Origin: Synergistaceae bacterium
GTDB lineage: Bacteria; Synergistota; Synergistia; Synergistales; Aminobacteriaceae
Assembly (NCBI GenBank): GCA_017540085.1
Contig: JAFYBQ010000025.1
Span: forward strand, 1-58,305
Length of the DNA: 58,305 bases
Direction: 5' to 3'
In this document: positions 7,921 through 17,009 of the stretch, one piece after another
Numbering within the stretch: position 1 is the stretch's first letter
Layout of the letters: each line of letters starts with the position of its first letter
Position numbers and translations under genes: made by a program
The notes under the pieces: generated by a model
Database searches by the model: none
Seen by the model: only the letters and a program-made list of their open reading frames with translations
What the model was told of the DNA's origin: nothing

Positions 7921-8772
7921 TTGAAACAGTTTATCATTGTTACGGGCATGAGCGGAGCAGGAAAGACTATGACTCTGAAGGTGCTTGAGGATTTTGGCTT
8001 CACGACAATCGACAATCTTCCGCCGAAATTACTGCCTCAGCTTTTCGCGCTTCTTGAGAAGTCAGATGCCCGCGGAGTCGTTGTTACTGTTGACGTTCGT
8101 AATGTAAACGGCGATTTCGTGAAGGTCATTGATGATGTCTCAAAAGCCTGGGGCGGAACGGTGAAAGTATTATTTCTCACAGCATCGGACGAGGAATTAT
8201 TGAGGCGTTACGAGCGTACAAGGAGAGTCCACCCGCTGAACAAAGGACTGTCAATGCGTGAGAGCATACGGGCAGAACGTGAAATGCTTGCGCCGGTTCT
8301 CGACAGGGCGGACATTGTTATAGACACGTCAATGATGGATCTTCACCAGCACCGTGAAAGGCTCGTGCGTGAATTTTTCGGCAATGACGGCGGAGTCTCA
8401 ATCATAATTTCATCATTCGGCTACAAGTACGGAGTCCCGCAGGACGCAAGCTATGTATTTGATGTTCGCTGCCTCCCTAACCCTTACTATGTCGAAAACT
8501 TGAAGGACTTGACCGGGAAAGATGACGCAGTGAAAGATTACCTTCTGAAATTCCCGGAGACCTCAGAATTTCTTGACCTCGTGAAAAAATTTCTTGATTT
8601 CGCCGTTCCTCAGTTCCTCAGCAATGTACGCGGACAGCTTCATGTCGCAATCGGCTGTACGGGGGGCCGTCATCGTTCTGTGGCTGTGGCTGAATGGCTC
8701 GGAGATTACTGCGCCTCCCTGTATGAGGGAGTCTGCGTAGTCCACAGGGACAAAGGACACGGGCGGCAATGA
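7921..8772 (+). CDS. rapZ: RNase adapter RapZ (P-loop nucleotide-binding protein)
   Basis: This 283-residue cytoplasmic protein belongs to the RapZ/YvcJ family, which binds nucleotide and, in enterobacteria, amino-sugar metabolites and regulatory RNA. The Walker A motif is GMSGAGKT (residues 9-16). The conserved C-terminal signature is GCTGGRHRSV. I chose the TTG at 7921, because AAGGGGG precedes it. An in-frame ATG at 7894 has no ribosome site and lies in a probable -10 box. It overlaps yvcK by 4 nt (ATGA), the usual pairing. Confidence 0.93.
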   Translation: MKQFIIVTGMSGAGKTMTLKVLEDFGFTTIDNLPPKLLPQLFALLEKSDARGVVVTVDVRNVNGDFVKVIDDVSKAWGGTVKVLFLTASDEELLRRYERTRRVHPLNKGLSMRESIRAEREMLAPVLDRADIVIDTSMMDLHQHRERLVREFFGNDGGVSIIISSFGYKYGVPQDASYVFDVRCLPNPYYVENLKDLTGKDDAVKDYLLKFPETSEFLDLVKKFLDFAVPQFLSNVRGQLHVAIGCTGGRHRSVAVAEWLGDYCASLYEGVCVVHRDKGHGRQ

Positions 8773-9863
8773 CGACATTCATACTCGGAGTGATTACGGC
8801 GGTCGTGATTCTGTTCATGTTCGGGCGGCTGAAGCTCTCATCAGGAAGGCCGGCTATTGAGCGCGCAATTAACCGCAGACTGTCGGAAGGGCCGTATATC
8901 CTCGCCATAGGGGGCGGCACCGGGCTGTCAACATTACTGCGGGGGATAAAGTCATTCACGCGGAATATTACGGCGGTTGTAGCGGTTACTGACGAGGGCG
9001 GCTCATCCGGGCGAATCCGAAATGAATGGGGAATGCTCCCGCCGGGCGATGTGCGGAACTGTATCGCGGCACTTGCGGAGAATGACTCGGAGCTGAAGCG
9101 CATACTTGATTTCAGGTTCGACAGGGGAGAATTGGCCGGACATAGTTTAGGGAATTTGCTGCTTCTTGCTGTTACGGAAATGAGCGGGGACTTCAGCAAG
9201 GCAGTTGAAATAATGAATCACCTGCTGTCTATACGCGGGCGCGTCCTCCCTGTAACAACCGAGGGCATAACGTTAATGGGCAAAACTTCAGGCGGCCTCA
9301 CTGTGAAAGGCGAGCTTAGTATCTCGGAGCATGGCCGGAATCTGTCGGAAATATGGCTAGAGCCTCACGACGCAAAGCCATTGCCGGACGTTTTGAGCGC
9401 GGTTGATGACGCTGATGTGATTCTGCTTGGGCCTGGGAGTCTTTTCACGAGCGTAATACCGAACATTCTCATGAAGGATTTTGCCGGAAAGCTGAAAGAT
9501 TCGCCCGTCCCGAAAATATATATCTGCAATCTCATGACACAGCCGGAAGAAACACAGGGCTTCAACATTGTGCGCCATCTCGAATGGGTGAGCGCGGCAC
9601 TGGGCAAAACGCCGGACTACATCATCACAAACTCGGCGGCAATCCCGGATGATATTGTTGACCGTTACGCGGAGGAAGGAGCGACTCCCCTGTATCTTGA
9701 TGACAGACAGCGGAAAGCGATTCAGGGTATGGGCTGTGAATGTGTCGAGGCTGATATTATGTCAGTGTATGACAGCGCAAAAGAGAAGCGAGTTCTCCGG
9801 CATGACTCCAGAAAACTCGCCTCAGTGATATTCCGTCTTGCGCGTGAGATTTACGGGGATTAA
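8769..9863 (+). CDS. yvcK: Gluconeogenesis factor YvcK/MgfK
   Basis: The protein has 364 residues, with one N-terminal hydrophobic segment (residues 2-18) followed by the CofD/YvcK fold. The UDP-sugar-binding start is IGGGTGLSTLLRGIK near residue 47. VTDEGGSSGRIRNE, LGPGSLFTSVIPN and ITNSAA follow. Family members bind UDP-GlcNAc and link central carbon metabolism with envelope synthesis. It is coupled to rapZ. whiA, the third gene of the Gram-positive version, is absent. The N-terminal membrane anchor is not present in all relatives. Confidence 0.93.
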   Translation: MTTFILGVITAVVILFMFGRLKLSSGRPAIERAINRRLSEGPYILAIGGGTGLSTLLRGIKSFTRNITAVVAVTDEGGSSGRIRNEWGMLPPGDVRNCIAALAENDSELKRILDFRFDRGELAGHSLGNLLLLAVTEMSGDFSKAVEIMNHLLSIRGRVLPVTTEGITLMGKTSGGLTVKGELSISEHGRNLSEIWLEPHDAKPLPDVLSAVDDADVILLGPGSLFTSVIPNILMKDFAGKLKDSPVPKIYICNLMTQPEETQGFNIVRHLEWVSAALGKTPDYIITNSAAIPDDIVDRYAEEGATPLYLDDRQRKAIQGMGCECVEADIMSVYDSAKEKRVLRHDSRKLASVIFRLAREIYGD

Positions 9864-10498
9864 TTCTGTGGCCTCTTCCCGACTGTCTGAATCAGCGTAA
9901 TATTTTGTGACGGTGAAAGTTTCATGAGCTTTGCGAGATTCTCAGCGTCAAATGACATCCTCACAACGCAGTTCCATCCCATAGCCGCGCAGTAGAGATA
10001 AACATTCTGCACTATTTCCCCTGAATGAGCAAAACCGCATCTCCTCACGACCTCTTCAGGGGCTTTCATGTCCTTCCACAATGAAACGTCATGAACATAC
10101 GCGAGATTCACGGCAGCTTTTGAGACAAAATCCTGCTGTCCTGTTTCGGCTCTGTGGTCTCCTTCCGCGACAAGCTCAAGTGTATTTTCTTTCGGGTCAT
10201 ATTTGCAGACTCCCTCCCGCGTGAAGGCGTAAATCGTAATGTCCTGCTTGCCCATTGCGACAGGGTAAACTAATTTTCCGTCCGGGCGGTTGACTCCTCC
10301 TGCCGCCCACAGGAGATTTGACAGCTCCTGAAGCGTGAAATCACTGTCAGCAAAATTCCTGTCTGTCCTCCTGAATGTCAATGCCTCCGTCAATGTCATA
10401 TCACATGCTTTGTCGGGGGCAGGAAGACTCACCGTCTCAGAAAACGCGCTCCCGGCCATGACCGCAATAACAAAAAACGCCGCAAAAATTTTCCTCAT
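9860..10498 (-). CDS. Exported SagB/nitroreductase-family oxidoreductase
   Basis: The 212-residue protein has a signal peptide (MRKIFAAFFVIAVMAGSAFS). The mature part matches SagB/ThcOx-type nitroreductases, with the FMN-phosphate-binding FRRTDRNFAD, the segment LSNLLWAAGGVNRPDGKLVYP, and a C-terminal region GWNCVVRM. The substrate is unknown. An FMN enzyme outside the cytoplasm is unusual, but secreted members of this subfamily exist in anaerobes. It has AGGAGG before the ATG and is convergent with yvcK, overlapping its stop by 4 nt. Confidence 0.8.
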   Translation of the reverse strand: MRKIFAAFFVIAVMAGSAFSETVSLPAPDKACDMTLTEALTFRRTDRNFADSDFTLQELSNLLWAAGGVNRPDGKLVYPVAMGKQDITIYAFTREGVCKYDPKENTLELVAEGDHRAETGQQDFVSKAAVNLAYVHDVSLWKDMKAPEEVVRRCGFAHSGEIVQNVYLYCAAMGWNCVVRMSFDAENLAKLMKLSPSQNITLIQTVGKRPQN

Positions 10499-10509
10499 GA
10501 TTATTCCTC

Positions 10510-11022
10510 CTAATTTGCTTGGAGCTGGATAATTTGTGCCTCGATATTCTGAAGCTGTAATCTCAATTGCGCTTTCACGTTCTCGTCCTGCTCGCGGTTC
10601 AGCTGCTGCTGAATCTCGTTCTTCTGACGCTGTAATGTTTCGAGTTCGTCATCATCACTGCTTGAGCTTGAAGCCTGTGCGATTCCTCCGGCTGAAGCGG
10701 GCTGTGATTTCGGGGCGGCCTGTGCGTTTTCTGCTGACTGACTCGCGTTCGTGCTGTCAGATTTTCCGGCGGGCTGAACGTAATCGACTTTCAGATTCCC
10801 GGACTCGTCATGCGATACGCTGTAGACTCCTTCTGCCCTCGCTAAAACTCCGGCGGGGTTGTCCTTGTCGTATGTGTCAGTCTCTGCGGCTTTCTGCTCT
10901 GCCTGAATCTGAGTCGCTTTCTGTGCTTCCTGCGCCTGACTCAATGTCTGCGCCTCGCGTTTTGCGCGTATGCCGTACTGCCCTGATGACTGAATATTTC
11001 CCTGTATGCTTTCCGCGCTCAT
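10510..11022 (-). CDS. FlxA-like coiled-coil protein
   Basis: The 170-residue hydrophilic protein has a Gln/Ala-rich N-terminal half, a serine-rich linker near residues 115-120 (SSSSSDDDE) and a C-terminal coiled coil (ETLQRQKNEIQQQLNREQ, LRLQLQNIEAQIIQLQ). This matches the FlxA-like family, whose Escherichia coli member is a FliA-dependent gene of unknown role. It lies 12 nt upstream of the nitroreductase gene and may be co-transcribed. There is no signal peptide or TM segment. Confidence 0.6.
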   Translation of the reverse strand: MSAESIQGNIQSSGQYGIRAKREAQTLSQAQEAQKATQIQAEQKAAETDTYDKDNPAGVLARAEGVYSVSHDESGNLKVDYVQPAGKSDSTNASQSAENAQAAPKSQPASAGGIAQASSSSSDDDELETLQRQKNEIQQQLNREQDENVKAQLRLQLQNIEAQIIQLQAN

Positions 11023-11053
11023 TGCTATTACTTCCTTTCGTGGAATGCAGTCT

Positions 11054-11059
11054 TATAAT
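11054..11059 (+). promoter_or_regulatory. -10 box of the TPR/propeller protein gene
   Basis: A perfect TATAAT lies 39 nt before the ATG at 11098. The -35 position (around 11031) has only CTTCCT, so an activator may be needed. Confidence 0.45.
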
Positions 11060-11097
11060 ACTACTAAATACCCGTTTAACATAAGGAGTTTTTATGA

Positions 11098-12996
11098 ATG
11101 CGAAAAGTTTTCACGGCTCTGATTTTCTCACTGCTTGTTACAGTCTCACATGCCGCTGAAGTTCCGAGGGCAAATCTCGATGAGGCAGAAAGATTTTTCC
11201 ACAACGCTTATATTCACTTCATGAGACGCGACTACAGGGACGCGCAAGTGTATTTAGACCAGGCAATACGCGAGAATACATACATGGTTGATTACTATCT
11301 TCTTGCCGCCCTAAACCTTAACCGAATGGGCTACACGGACGAATCAATGACGGCTCTTAGCGGCTATCTTGAAGTCCGCCCGCTTGATGTCTCCGCGCCG
11401 AGAATATACAGGAATTTTGACGAGCAGGACAGGGTTTTGCGCTCCGTTCTCGGCACTGCTCCGATTCCAGTCTCATGGAGATATTCAGAGTCAAACGTCC
11501 AATCCGAATGGAGTACGGGCTACACTCGTCCTTTCAGCATACGGGGACTCGGAAAAGTTCGCTCACTGGGAACAACGATATGCATCCCCGATCAGTTCGG
11601 CAACAAGATATATATCCGTCAGGCCGGGCGGAATCTCTTGGGCGGAATCGGGGCAATCAGGGAAATCGGAGTCCCTGCTCCTGTTACGGCGATTCCTATG
11701 GGCGATGGAACATTCAGAATCTTCAACGCTGACGGCGACATGTACACGCTGAACGCCTCGCGCCTGAGTGAGCAGAGAATTTCAGCCGACTATTTCGCGA
11801 CCCTTCCTTCTGTCGTTGTGAGCGACGCGGAAATGATTGCGGAGAATCTTTTCGCCGTCTCAGACCCTGCCGAGAGAAATATAGCCTTCTACAGCACCGC
11901 AAGAGGGGATATACGGGTCAGGTATTGGCGGCCTCCGTTAATGGACGGTGATTTTCTCTTTGAGCCTGTCGCGGTTGAGGGCTATGCGGACTGGCTTGCG
12001 GTTGCCGACAGAATGAATGACCGCGTATATCTGCTGAACGCCGTTAGCCATGAATATTTTTACATCCGAAACATACGGAAGCCCCGCGATCTTATATGGT
12101 CAGGCACGGGAGAATTGTTTGTGCTTACGGACGACGGGAATATTTACGACTACATTATTGATTTCGGGACTCGCACTTACGCCAGCAGGAGCGCGGGAGC
12201 ATGGCGGGAAGGTATCCGAAACGCATGGACATTCTTCAAGAGTGCTGAAGGTGATATTTCCTGGCTTGACATGAGCGTGTCGAGAATCTACAAGGCCATA
12301 ATGATGCCCGCCCGCGATGAGGTTCCCGGCTTCCTCAGCATATACAACCCGTCAATAGCTTCTGACACTGAGAACCGCGAGAGCTTCATTATTGACGCGG
12401 CTTTGATGTCGCCTTTCATGCACTACGCCAACAACGCCCGAATCATAGCCCAGTCCGTATGGAATGACAGAAACATGCGCTGTAATGTCATCTGGCAAAG
12501 ACCGAAAAATTTTGACGCAGTACTCTTTCACATGCCTGTGCCGCGTGGGACTCTTTTCCCGCTAAATGTGAGGCCGTCTCAAGTTACATCAGGCCGGGAC
12601 ATTCAGAGCGTTCTGTCGTCTGTGTGGCTTCTTCACCGGGAGACGCTGACAAATGTTATTGTTGACGCTTCTATTCCGTTCACGGAGGAAGATATGTTAA
12701 TGCTGCTGAAGTTCTGCATACTGAATGGGCTTGAGATTGATATTTACGCACGCGATATTCCGTCATTGGGACTCATGCGTGCAAGCTCATTCACAGGCGG
12801 GAAAACTCTTTACGCTCTCGGCGACACTCTCGACATTCCCGTTCAGCGGACGCACATGCAGATACAAATACCCCTCCCGGAAGAGCTTTCATCATCGGGC
12901 TATCCGGGAAGGTCAATGCTTGCTGTTTATCTTGACGCGGGACTCATACAGTCGCGGGCGTGGATTCCTTTGTACCCGGACATGTTCACGCAGTAA
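11098..12996 (+). CDS. Exported TPR plus beta-propeller-like protein, function unknown
   Basis: This 632-residue protein begins with a signal peptide (MRKVFTALIFSLLVTVSHAA). Residues 25-105 look like two TPR units (FHNAYIHFMRRDYRDAQVYL, then ALNLNRMGYTDESMTALSGY). Residues 140-390 contain repeated strand patterns with Gly-Asp turns, suggesting an NHL/WD-type propeller (LGKVRSLGTTICIPDQFGNK, RMNDRVYLLN, GTGELFVLTDDGNIYDY). The C-terminal 150 residues resemble no domain I recognise. Similar TPR/propeller proteins occur in Synergistota as hypotheticals. The second of two close ATGs is used: AAGGAG is 9 nt upstream, and the first ATG is in another frame. Confidence 0.75.
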   Translation: MRKVFTALIFSLLVTVSHAAEVPRANLDEAERFFHNAYIHFMRRDYRDAQVYLDQAIRENTYMVDYYLLAALNLNRMGYTDESMTALSGYLEVRPLDVSAPRIYRNFDEQDRVLRSVLGTAPIPVSWRYSESNVQSEWSTGYTRPFSIRGLGKVRSLGTTICIPDQFGNKIYIRQAGRNLLGGIGAIREIGVPAPVTAIPMGDGTFRIFNADGDMYTLNASRLSEQRISADYFATLPSVVVSDAEMIAENLFAVSDPAERNIAFYSTARGDIRVRYWRPPLMDGDFLFEPVAVEGYADWLAVADRMNDRVYLLNAVSHEYFYIRNIRKPRDLIWSGTGELFVLTDDGNIYDYIIDFGTRTYASRSAGAWREGIRNAWTFFKSAEGDISWLDMSVSRIYKAIMMPARDEVPGFLSIYNPSIASDTENRESFIIDAALMSPFMHYANNARIIAQSVWNDRNMRCNVIWQRPKNFDAVLFHMPVPRGTLFPLNVRPSQVTSGRDIQSVLSSVWLLHRETLTNVIVDASIPFTEEDMLMLLKFCILNGLEIDIYARDIPSLGLMRASSFTGGKTLYALGDTLDIPVQRTHMQIQIPLPEELSSSGYPGRSMLAVYLDAGLIQSRAWIPLYPDMFTQ

Positions 12997-12997
12997 A

Positions 12998-14488
12998 TCA
13001 GCGGGCGTAATCGGGGCGGTAAATTGTTCCGTCAATCTCGTAATCCGGCGGGACTGGCACGGGCTTAACCGAGCGGCTGACATTCGGCGGAAAATATCCG
13101 TATATCGTCCCGATTAGTGATTTGTCCTGACTCAGGAGACGGACTTTTGACGGGCTGAACACGAAAGTTATTCCCCCCTGCGTGATTTCTTTCGGGGACT
13201 CAGGGCCGGCCATGTCGTTTGAGGTGCTGAGGATGTCGAGCTTCTCCCGCCCGTAACGCCCTAATGACGCTAAATATTTGTAGTCGAAATCTTCCGGCTG
13301 AATCTCCCCGGACTTTAGCCGCGAAATTTGATCCTCAGCCGACAGCCTAAGAGGGTCAAGAACAGGCGAGTTCATGAGAATCACAAGGAGTGCCACGAAC
13401 AATATACACGCGATATTAACCCGGCCGATTGAGACAGGCCAGTTTCGTGCGATTACCGTCCCGGCGTAAGCGACTCCCCATATACCAGCCGTAACAGCAA
13501 GAAATAACGCCTGCACACGGTCAGACGTAAGGCCGTACTGCGAAATTCTCAGGCTGATTGAGTACAGGCAAAGGACAGAATACACCGGGAGGCAAAGCAG
13601 CGAGACCTGCGCGAGGATGTCAATACTCCGAGTCCTGAACGCAGATTTTGACCCGTCAAGCCACGCCGCATTAGCGAGAATTATTGTACCCGCCTGAAGC
13701 AATAGCATTAGCGTTGAAGCCTGGCCGGTGTTCCAAAGGGCATTGAGTCCCGTTGACCCGCCCCATAGAAGGCACACGAGGAACGCCAGCGACAACAGCG
13801 AGAAGAACGGCAGAAGCCACGCCAGAACAGCCAGCAGCCAGCGGCCAAGTGAGTCTATTCCCGGGTGCTTTATGGCTACGGAGATTGAGACGGCAATTAT
13901 TATCGTTGTCAGAGGAACAGCGCAGACAGGATTGAACAGCAGAAGCGGCACGAAATGAAGTCCCACAATGTCAAAAAGAAGCCCCGCCGTAATCAGCAAG
14001 CCCCAGAAGACCGCAATCACTATTGAAGCCTGAAAGAGCAGGAACAAATTTCTGCACATCTGGAAAAACATCTCGCTGTAGGGAAATTTCCAGCTCCACG
14101 AGGCTATACGGCACTGGAAGAACGGCACAATCATGAACACCGCAAGCGATATGCGTATAAGGTCAGCCTTCTGCGACGGCACTACGCCCGCTAAAAATCC
14201 CCCGTAAGACCATAAACGGTAAGCCCAGAGCGCAAGAAGCACCGCCGCAAGCCCCGCAAGAAGATTCCAGAGCCGCCGCCCCCAGTGCTCCTGAGACAGC
14301 CAGAACACCAGCGGAACAAGAAATATCGCGGGCAATGGCATGAACGCCAAGAATTTCGAAGGAATTATCCTGAGACGCAGCAATGCAGGATGCCCGGACG
14401 TTATTACGGCGTAGATTCCCAGCAATAACCCCTGAAATAGTGCCGTAAGTGCCACGCATATATAGCGGTTTCTGTCTGTTCTGTTCAT
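12998..14488 (-). CDS. DUF4153-type polytopic membrane protein
   Basis: The protein has 496 residues, with about ten hydrophobic segments covering residues 10-390, then a soluble C-terminal 110 residues. Features such as FQMCRNLFLLFQ, the LLFDIVGL segment and the ALWNTGQASTLMLLLQ segment resemble the DUF4153 family of integral membrane proteins of unknown function. It follows the LmeA-like gene by 11 nt and is probably in the same operon. It is convergent with the TPR/propeller gene (1 nt apart). Confidence 0.6.
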   Translation of the reverse strand: MNRTDRNRYICVALTALFQGLLLGIYAVITSGHPALLRLRIIPSKFLAFMPLPAIFLVPLVFWLSQEHWGRRLWNLLAGLAAVLLALWAYRLWSYGGFLAGVVPSQKADLIRISLAVFMIVPFFQCRIASWSWKFPYSEMFFQMCRNLFLLFQASIVIAVFWGLLITAGLLFDIVGLHFVPLLLFNPVCAVPLTTIIIAVSISVAIKHPGIDSLGRWLLAVLAWLLPFFSLLSLAFLVCLLWGGSTGLNALWNTGQASTLMLLLQAGTIILANAAWLDGSKSAFRTRSIDILAQVSLLCLPVYSVLCLYSISLRISQYGLTSDRVQALFLAVTAGIWGVAYAGTVIARNWPVSIGRVNIACILFVALLVILMNSPVLDPLRLSAEDQISRLKSGEIQPEDFDYKYLASLGRYGREKLDILSTSNDMAGPESPKEITQGGITFVFSPSKVRLLSQDKSLIGTIYGYFPPNVSRSVKPVPVPPDYEIDGTIYRPDYAR

Positions 14489-14499
14489 GTCTCAGCCTG

Positions 14500-15231
14500 C
14501 TATTTCGTGTAGGTGTACTTCAGGCCGTTTTCGATTGGCTTGGGAAGATTTCGCGATGACAGCACCGCGCTTCCGTCTTTCAGCTCGACTTTGTGAAGTG
14601 TAAGCGGCATAGGAAAGTCGCTGAGGTCAACAAGAGGCTGAATTTTTCCGAGTGCCTGTTTTGTTACGTAGTCGGGGAGATTCATTTTGTTGATTTTTAC
14701 CTGCGGATCTTTGAGCCAAAGCTCTTTGCCTTTGACTACACGCAGGTTGCTCATTATCTCTATGAGAATATCGAGGAAACCGAACTTGTAGTAGCCTCTC
14801 CCGGACAGCCCCGCAGGCTTTATCTTCAGCGAAAGATCATGCCATTCGTCATTGTCGCCGTCCTCGCCGAAAGTTTTTGCCGCAATTGCCCGGTTTATGT
14901 CGGTCTCGAAAATTTCTGCTACAGCGTTTACTGAAATCGCGCTTTTGCATTCGACATTTCCGGCCTTCCAGTTTGACGGCTCATTGAACTGTACGCCCTT
15001 CATCCTGACTGTAACACTGTCGATCCTGAGTCCCTCGACTACAAGCCCGGTCAAAGTCATGTATATGTCGCTGAATTGCCCTGTCTCATCGGGAAGAGCG
15101 TCAACGGTGATTTCTCCTCGCTCGACTCCGAACTGCCCGGCATAGTAGGCGAGAAGGTCATCAACAGGGTCAGCAAATGAAGCCCCCGCAAAGACGAACA
15201 CAATAGCAAGTGCCATGCAAAATTTACGCAT
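14500..15231 (-). CDS. LmeA-like (DUF2993) exported protein
   Basis: The 243-residue protein has a signal peptide (MRKFCMALAIVFVFAGASFA). The mature part has the alternating strand/helix pattern of DUF2993/LmeA proteins, which bind phospholipid in the envelope: SDIYMTLTGLVVEGLRIDSV, then NEWHDLSLKIKP, then MPLTLHKVELKDGSAVL. The ATG at 15231 is preceded by AAAGGAGAA, so it is preferred over an upstream in-frame ATG at 15255. It is divergent from dnaG and may form an operon with the DUF4153 gene. Confidence 0.6.
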   Translation of the reverse strand: MRKFCMALAIVFVFAGASFADPVDDLLAYYAGQFGVERGEITVDALPDETGQFSDIYMTLTGLVVEGLRIDSVTVRMKGVQFNEPSNWKAGNVECKSAISVNAVAEIFETDINRAIAAKTFGEDGDNDEWHDLSLKIKPAGLSGRGYYKFGFLDILIEIMSNLRVVKGKELWLKDPQVKINKMNLPDYVTKQALGKIQPLVDLSDFPMPLTLHKVELKDGSAVLSSRNLPKPIENGLKYTYTK

Positions 15232-15299
15232 GGAAAAAAATTCTCCTTTCTGCATTTTGCATTGAAGTTATATTATATTGCAAAGGAGAAATTAACGTT

Positions 15300-17009
15300 A
15301 TGCCGAATGATTTAACCGAAAGAATACGGAGCCTCCTCCGAATCGAGGACATAATAGGCCGCACAGTCAGTCTCAGAAAAACTCAAAGGGGCTGGAGCGG
15401 ATTATGTCCCTTCCACGATGATAAATCGCCGTCCTTCCATGTGTACAGCGAGTCGCAGAGCTATTACTGTTTCGCGTGCCATGAGAGCGGCGACATTTTC
15501 ACGTTCGTCATGAAGACTCAGAATCTCACCTTCCCGGAGGCAGTATCGCTTCTTGCTGAGGAGGCCGGCATTGACGCGGGGCAGTACAGGAAACAGGGAG
15601 GCGGCAGGGACAGAAGTATATATGACGTTCTGAAGATGGCGCAGGAATTTTTCACGGAAAATTTCAGGAGGCTTACAGCGGGCAGGGTATATCTTGAAGG
15701 CCGGGGAATATCGCCGGAAATTGCTGCTTCTTTCGGGATAGGCTATGCGCCGGAATCATGGAGCGATCTTCTTGACGTACTTTCGCGGCGCGGCGTTGAC
15801 AGAAAAATGATGATTGATTCGGGGCTTGTCATTGAGGGGAAAAACGGAATGCATGACCGTTTCCGGGGGCGTTTGATGTTTCCTGTGAAGGACATTTCCG
15901 GGAGGATTATAGCGTTCGGGGGGAGGCTTGTTGCTCCTGACGGCACAGCGAAATACATAAACTCGCCCGAAAGCGACATTTACCGAAAGCGCAGAAATCT
16001 CTACATGCTGAACACCGCCGGGAATTATATCCGGGAGAAGGGTTACAGCATATTGTGCGAGGGATATATGGACGTTATACGGCTGCACATGGCCGGATTC
16101 CGTGAGAGTGTTGCGTCATTGGGTACGTCATTGACGGCGGAGCAGGCCGGACTCCTGAAGCGTTTTGCTGACAGGTGCTATATCTGCTATGACGGGGACA
16201 GTGCCGGGCAGAAAGCCTCAATCAGGGGAATGTACATCCTTGCGGAAAACGGTCTTGACGTGCGTGTGATTCGACTGCCTGAAGGACAAGACCCGGACGA
16301 CTTCCTCCGGGCTAACCCCCCGGAGAGTTTCGAGAAGGCTATAGCCTCCGCCCTGCCGTTAATCCCGTATCACATTGAGATGTTGCGGCCATTGCTTGAA
16401 GACGGACTCCGGCGGAAAGGTGCGCTCCGTGATTTGTGGGATGGCGTGAGAAAAGCAGGTGCTGACGAGTCATTGAGGTACCTTGCGAGTCTGTGCGGGA
16501 TATTCTCGCTTCCTCCTGACGAAATGAGGCGGCGTATTCTTGACGGCCGGAAAAATCCTGCGCGTGAAATTCCTGCCCCTGTCCCGGAACCTGAAACTGT
16601 CAGCAACGGATTAGAGTGCGGATTCTGCGCCATGCTCATGCATAACAGTGAGTGCAGGATGTCGCCTTACGCGGGAAAAATCGCCGGGCTTCTCACGGAT
16701 GAGGACGCTAAATCTGTCGCAGGGAGCATAATTTCTGACGGGCCGGAAGGACTTCTTGACATGTGGCGGGCAATGGGCGAGACGGGCAAGACGGGAATAA
16801 TATCGCGGGGAGAAATATTTTTGTCGCAGTTTGCCGGGCTTGATGAGGCGGGGAAATGGGAGCGCATATGCTCAGACATTCAGAGGCAGGGAATAATGCG
16901 CCGTATCCGTGAAATTGAGGGGAAAATGTCAGCGAATACGGCAGATTTTGACGAGATGAGAGAACTCAGCGGACTTCACGAAAAGTTACGGGAATCAAAG
17001 ACTGCGTAA
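15300..17009 (+). CDS. dnaG: DNA primase
   Basis: This 569-residue enzyme makes RNA primers at the replication fork. The CHC2 zinc finger is at residues 40-65 (CPFHDDKSPSFHV, YCFACHESGD). The catalytic core and Toprim domain are in the middle (LCEGYMDVIRLHMAGF, CYICYDGDSAGQKA). The C-terminal 170 residues would be the helicase-binding domain. I used the ATG at 15300 (AAAGGAGAA upstream), dropping a 30-residue extension. The 3' end overlaps the convergent apbE by 44 nt. rpoD does not follow, unlike in many genomes. Confidence 0.96.
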   Translation: MPNDLTERIRSLLRIEDIIGRTVSLRKTQRGWSGLCPFHDDKSPSFHVYSESQSYYCFACHESGDIFTFVMKTQNLTFPEAVSLLAEEAGIDAGQYRKQGGGRDRSIYDVLKMAQEFFTENFRRLTAGRVYLEGRGISPEIAASFGIGYAPESWSDLLDVLSRRGVDRKMMIDSGLVIEGKNGMHDRFRGRLMFPVKDISGRIIAFGGRLVAPDGTAKYINSPESDIYRKRRNLYMLNTAGNYIREKGYSILCEGYMDVIRLHMAGFRESVASLGTSLTAEQAGLLKRFADRCYICYDGDSAGQKASIRGMYILAENGLDVRVIRLPEGQDPDDFLRANPPESFEKAIASALPLIPYHIEMLRPLLEDGLRRKGALRDLWDGVRKAGADESLRYLASLCGIFSLPPDEMRRRILDGRKNPAREIPAPVPEPETVSNGLECGFCAMLMHNSECRMSPYAGKIAGLLTDEDAKSVAGSIISDGPEGLLDMWRAMGETGKTGIISRGEIFLSQFAGLDEAGKWERICSDIQRQGIMRRIREIEGKMSANTADFDEMRELSGLHEKLRESKTA

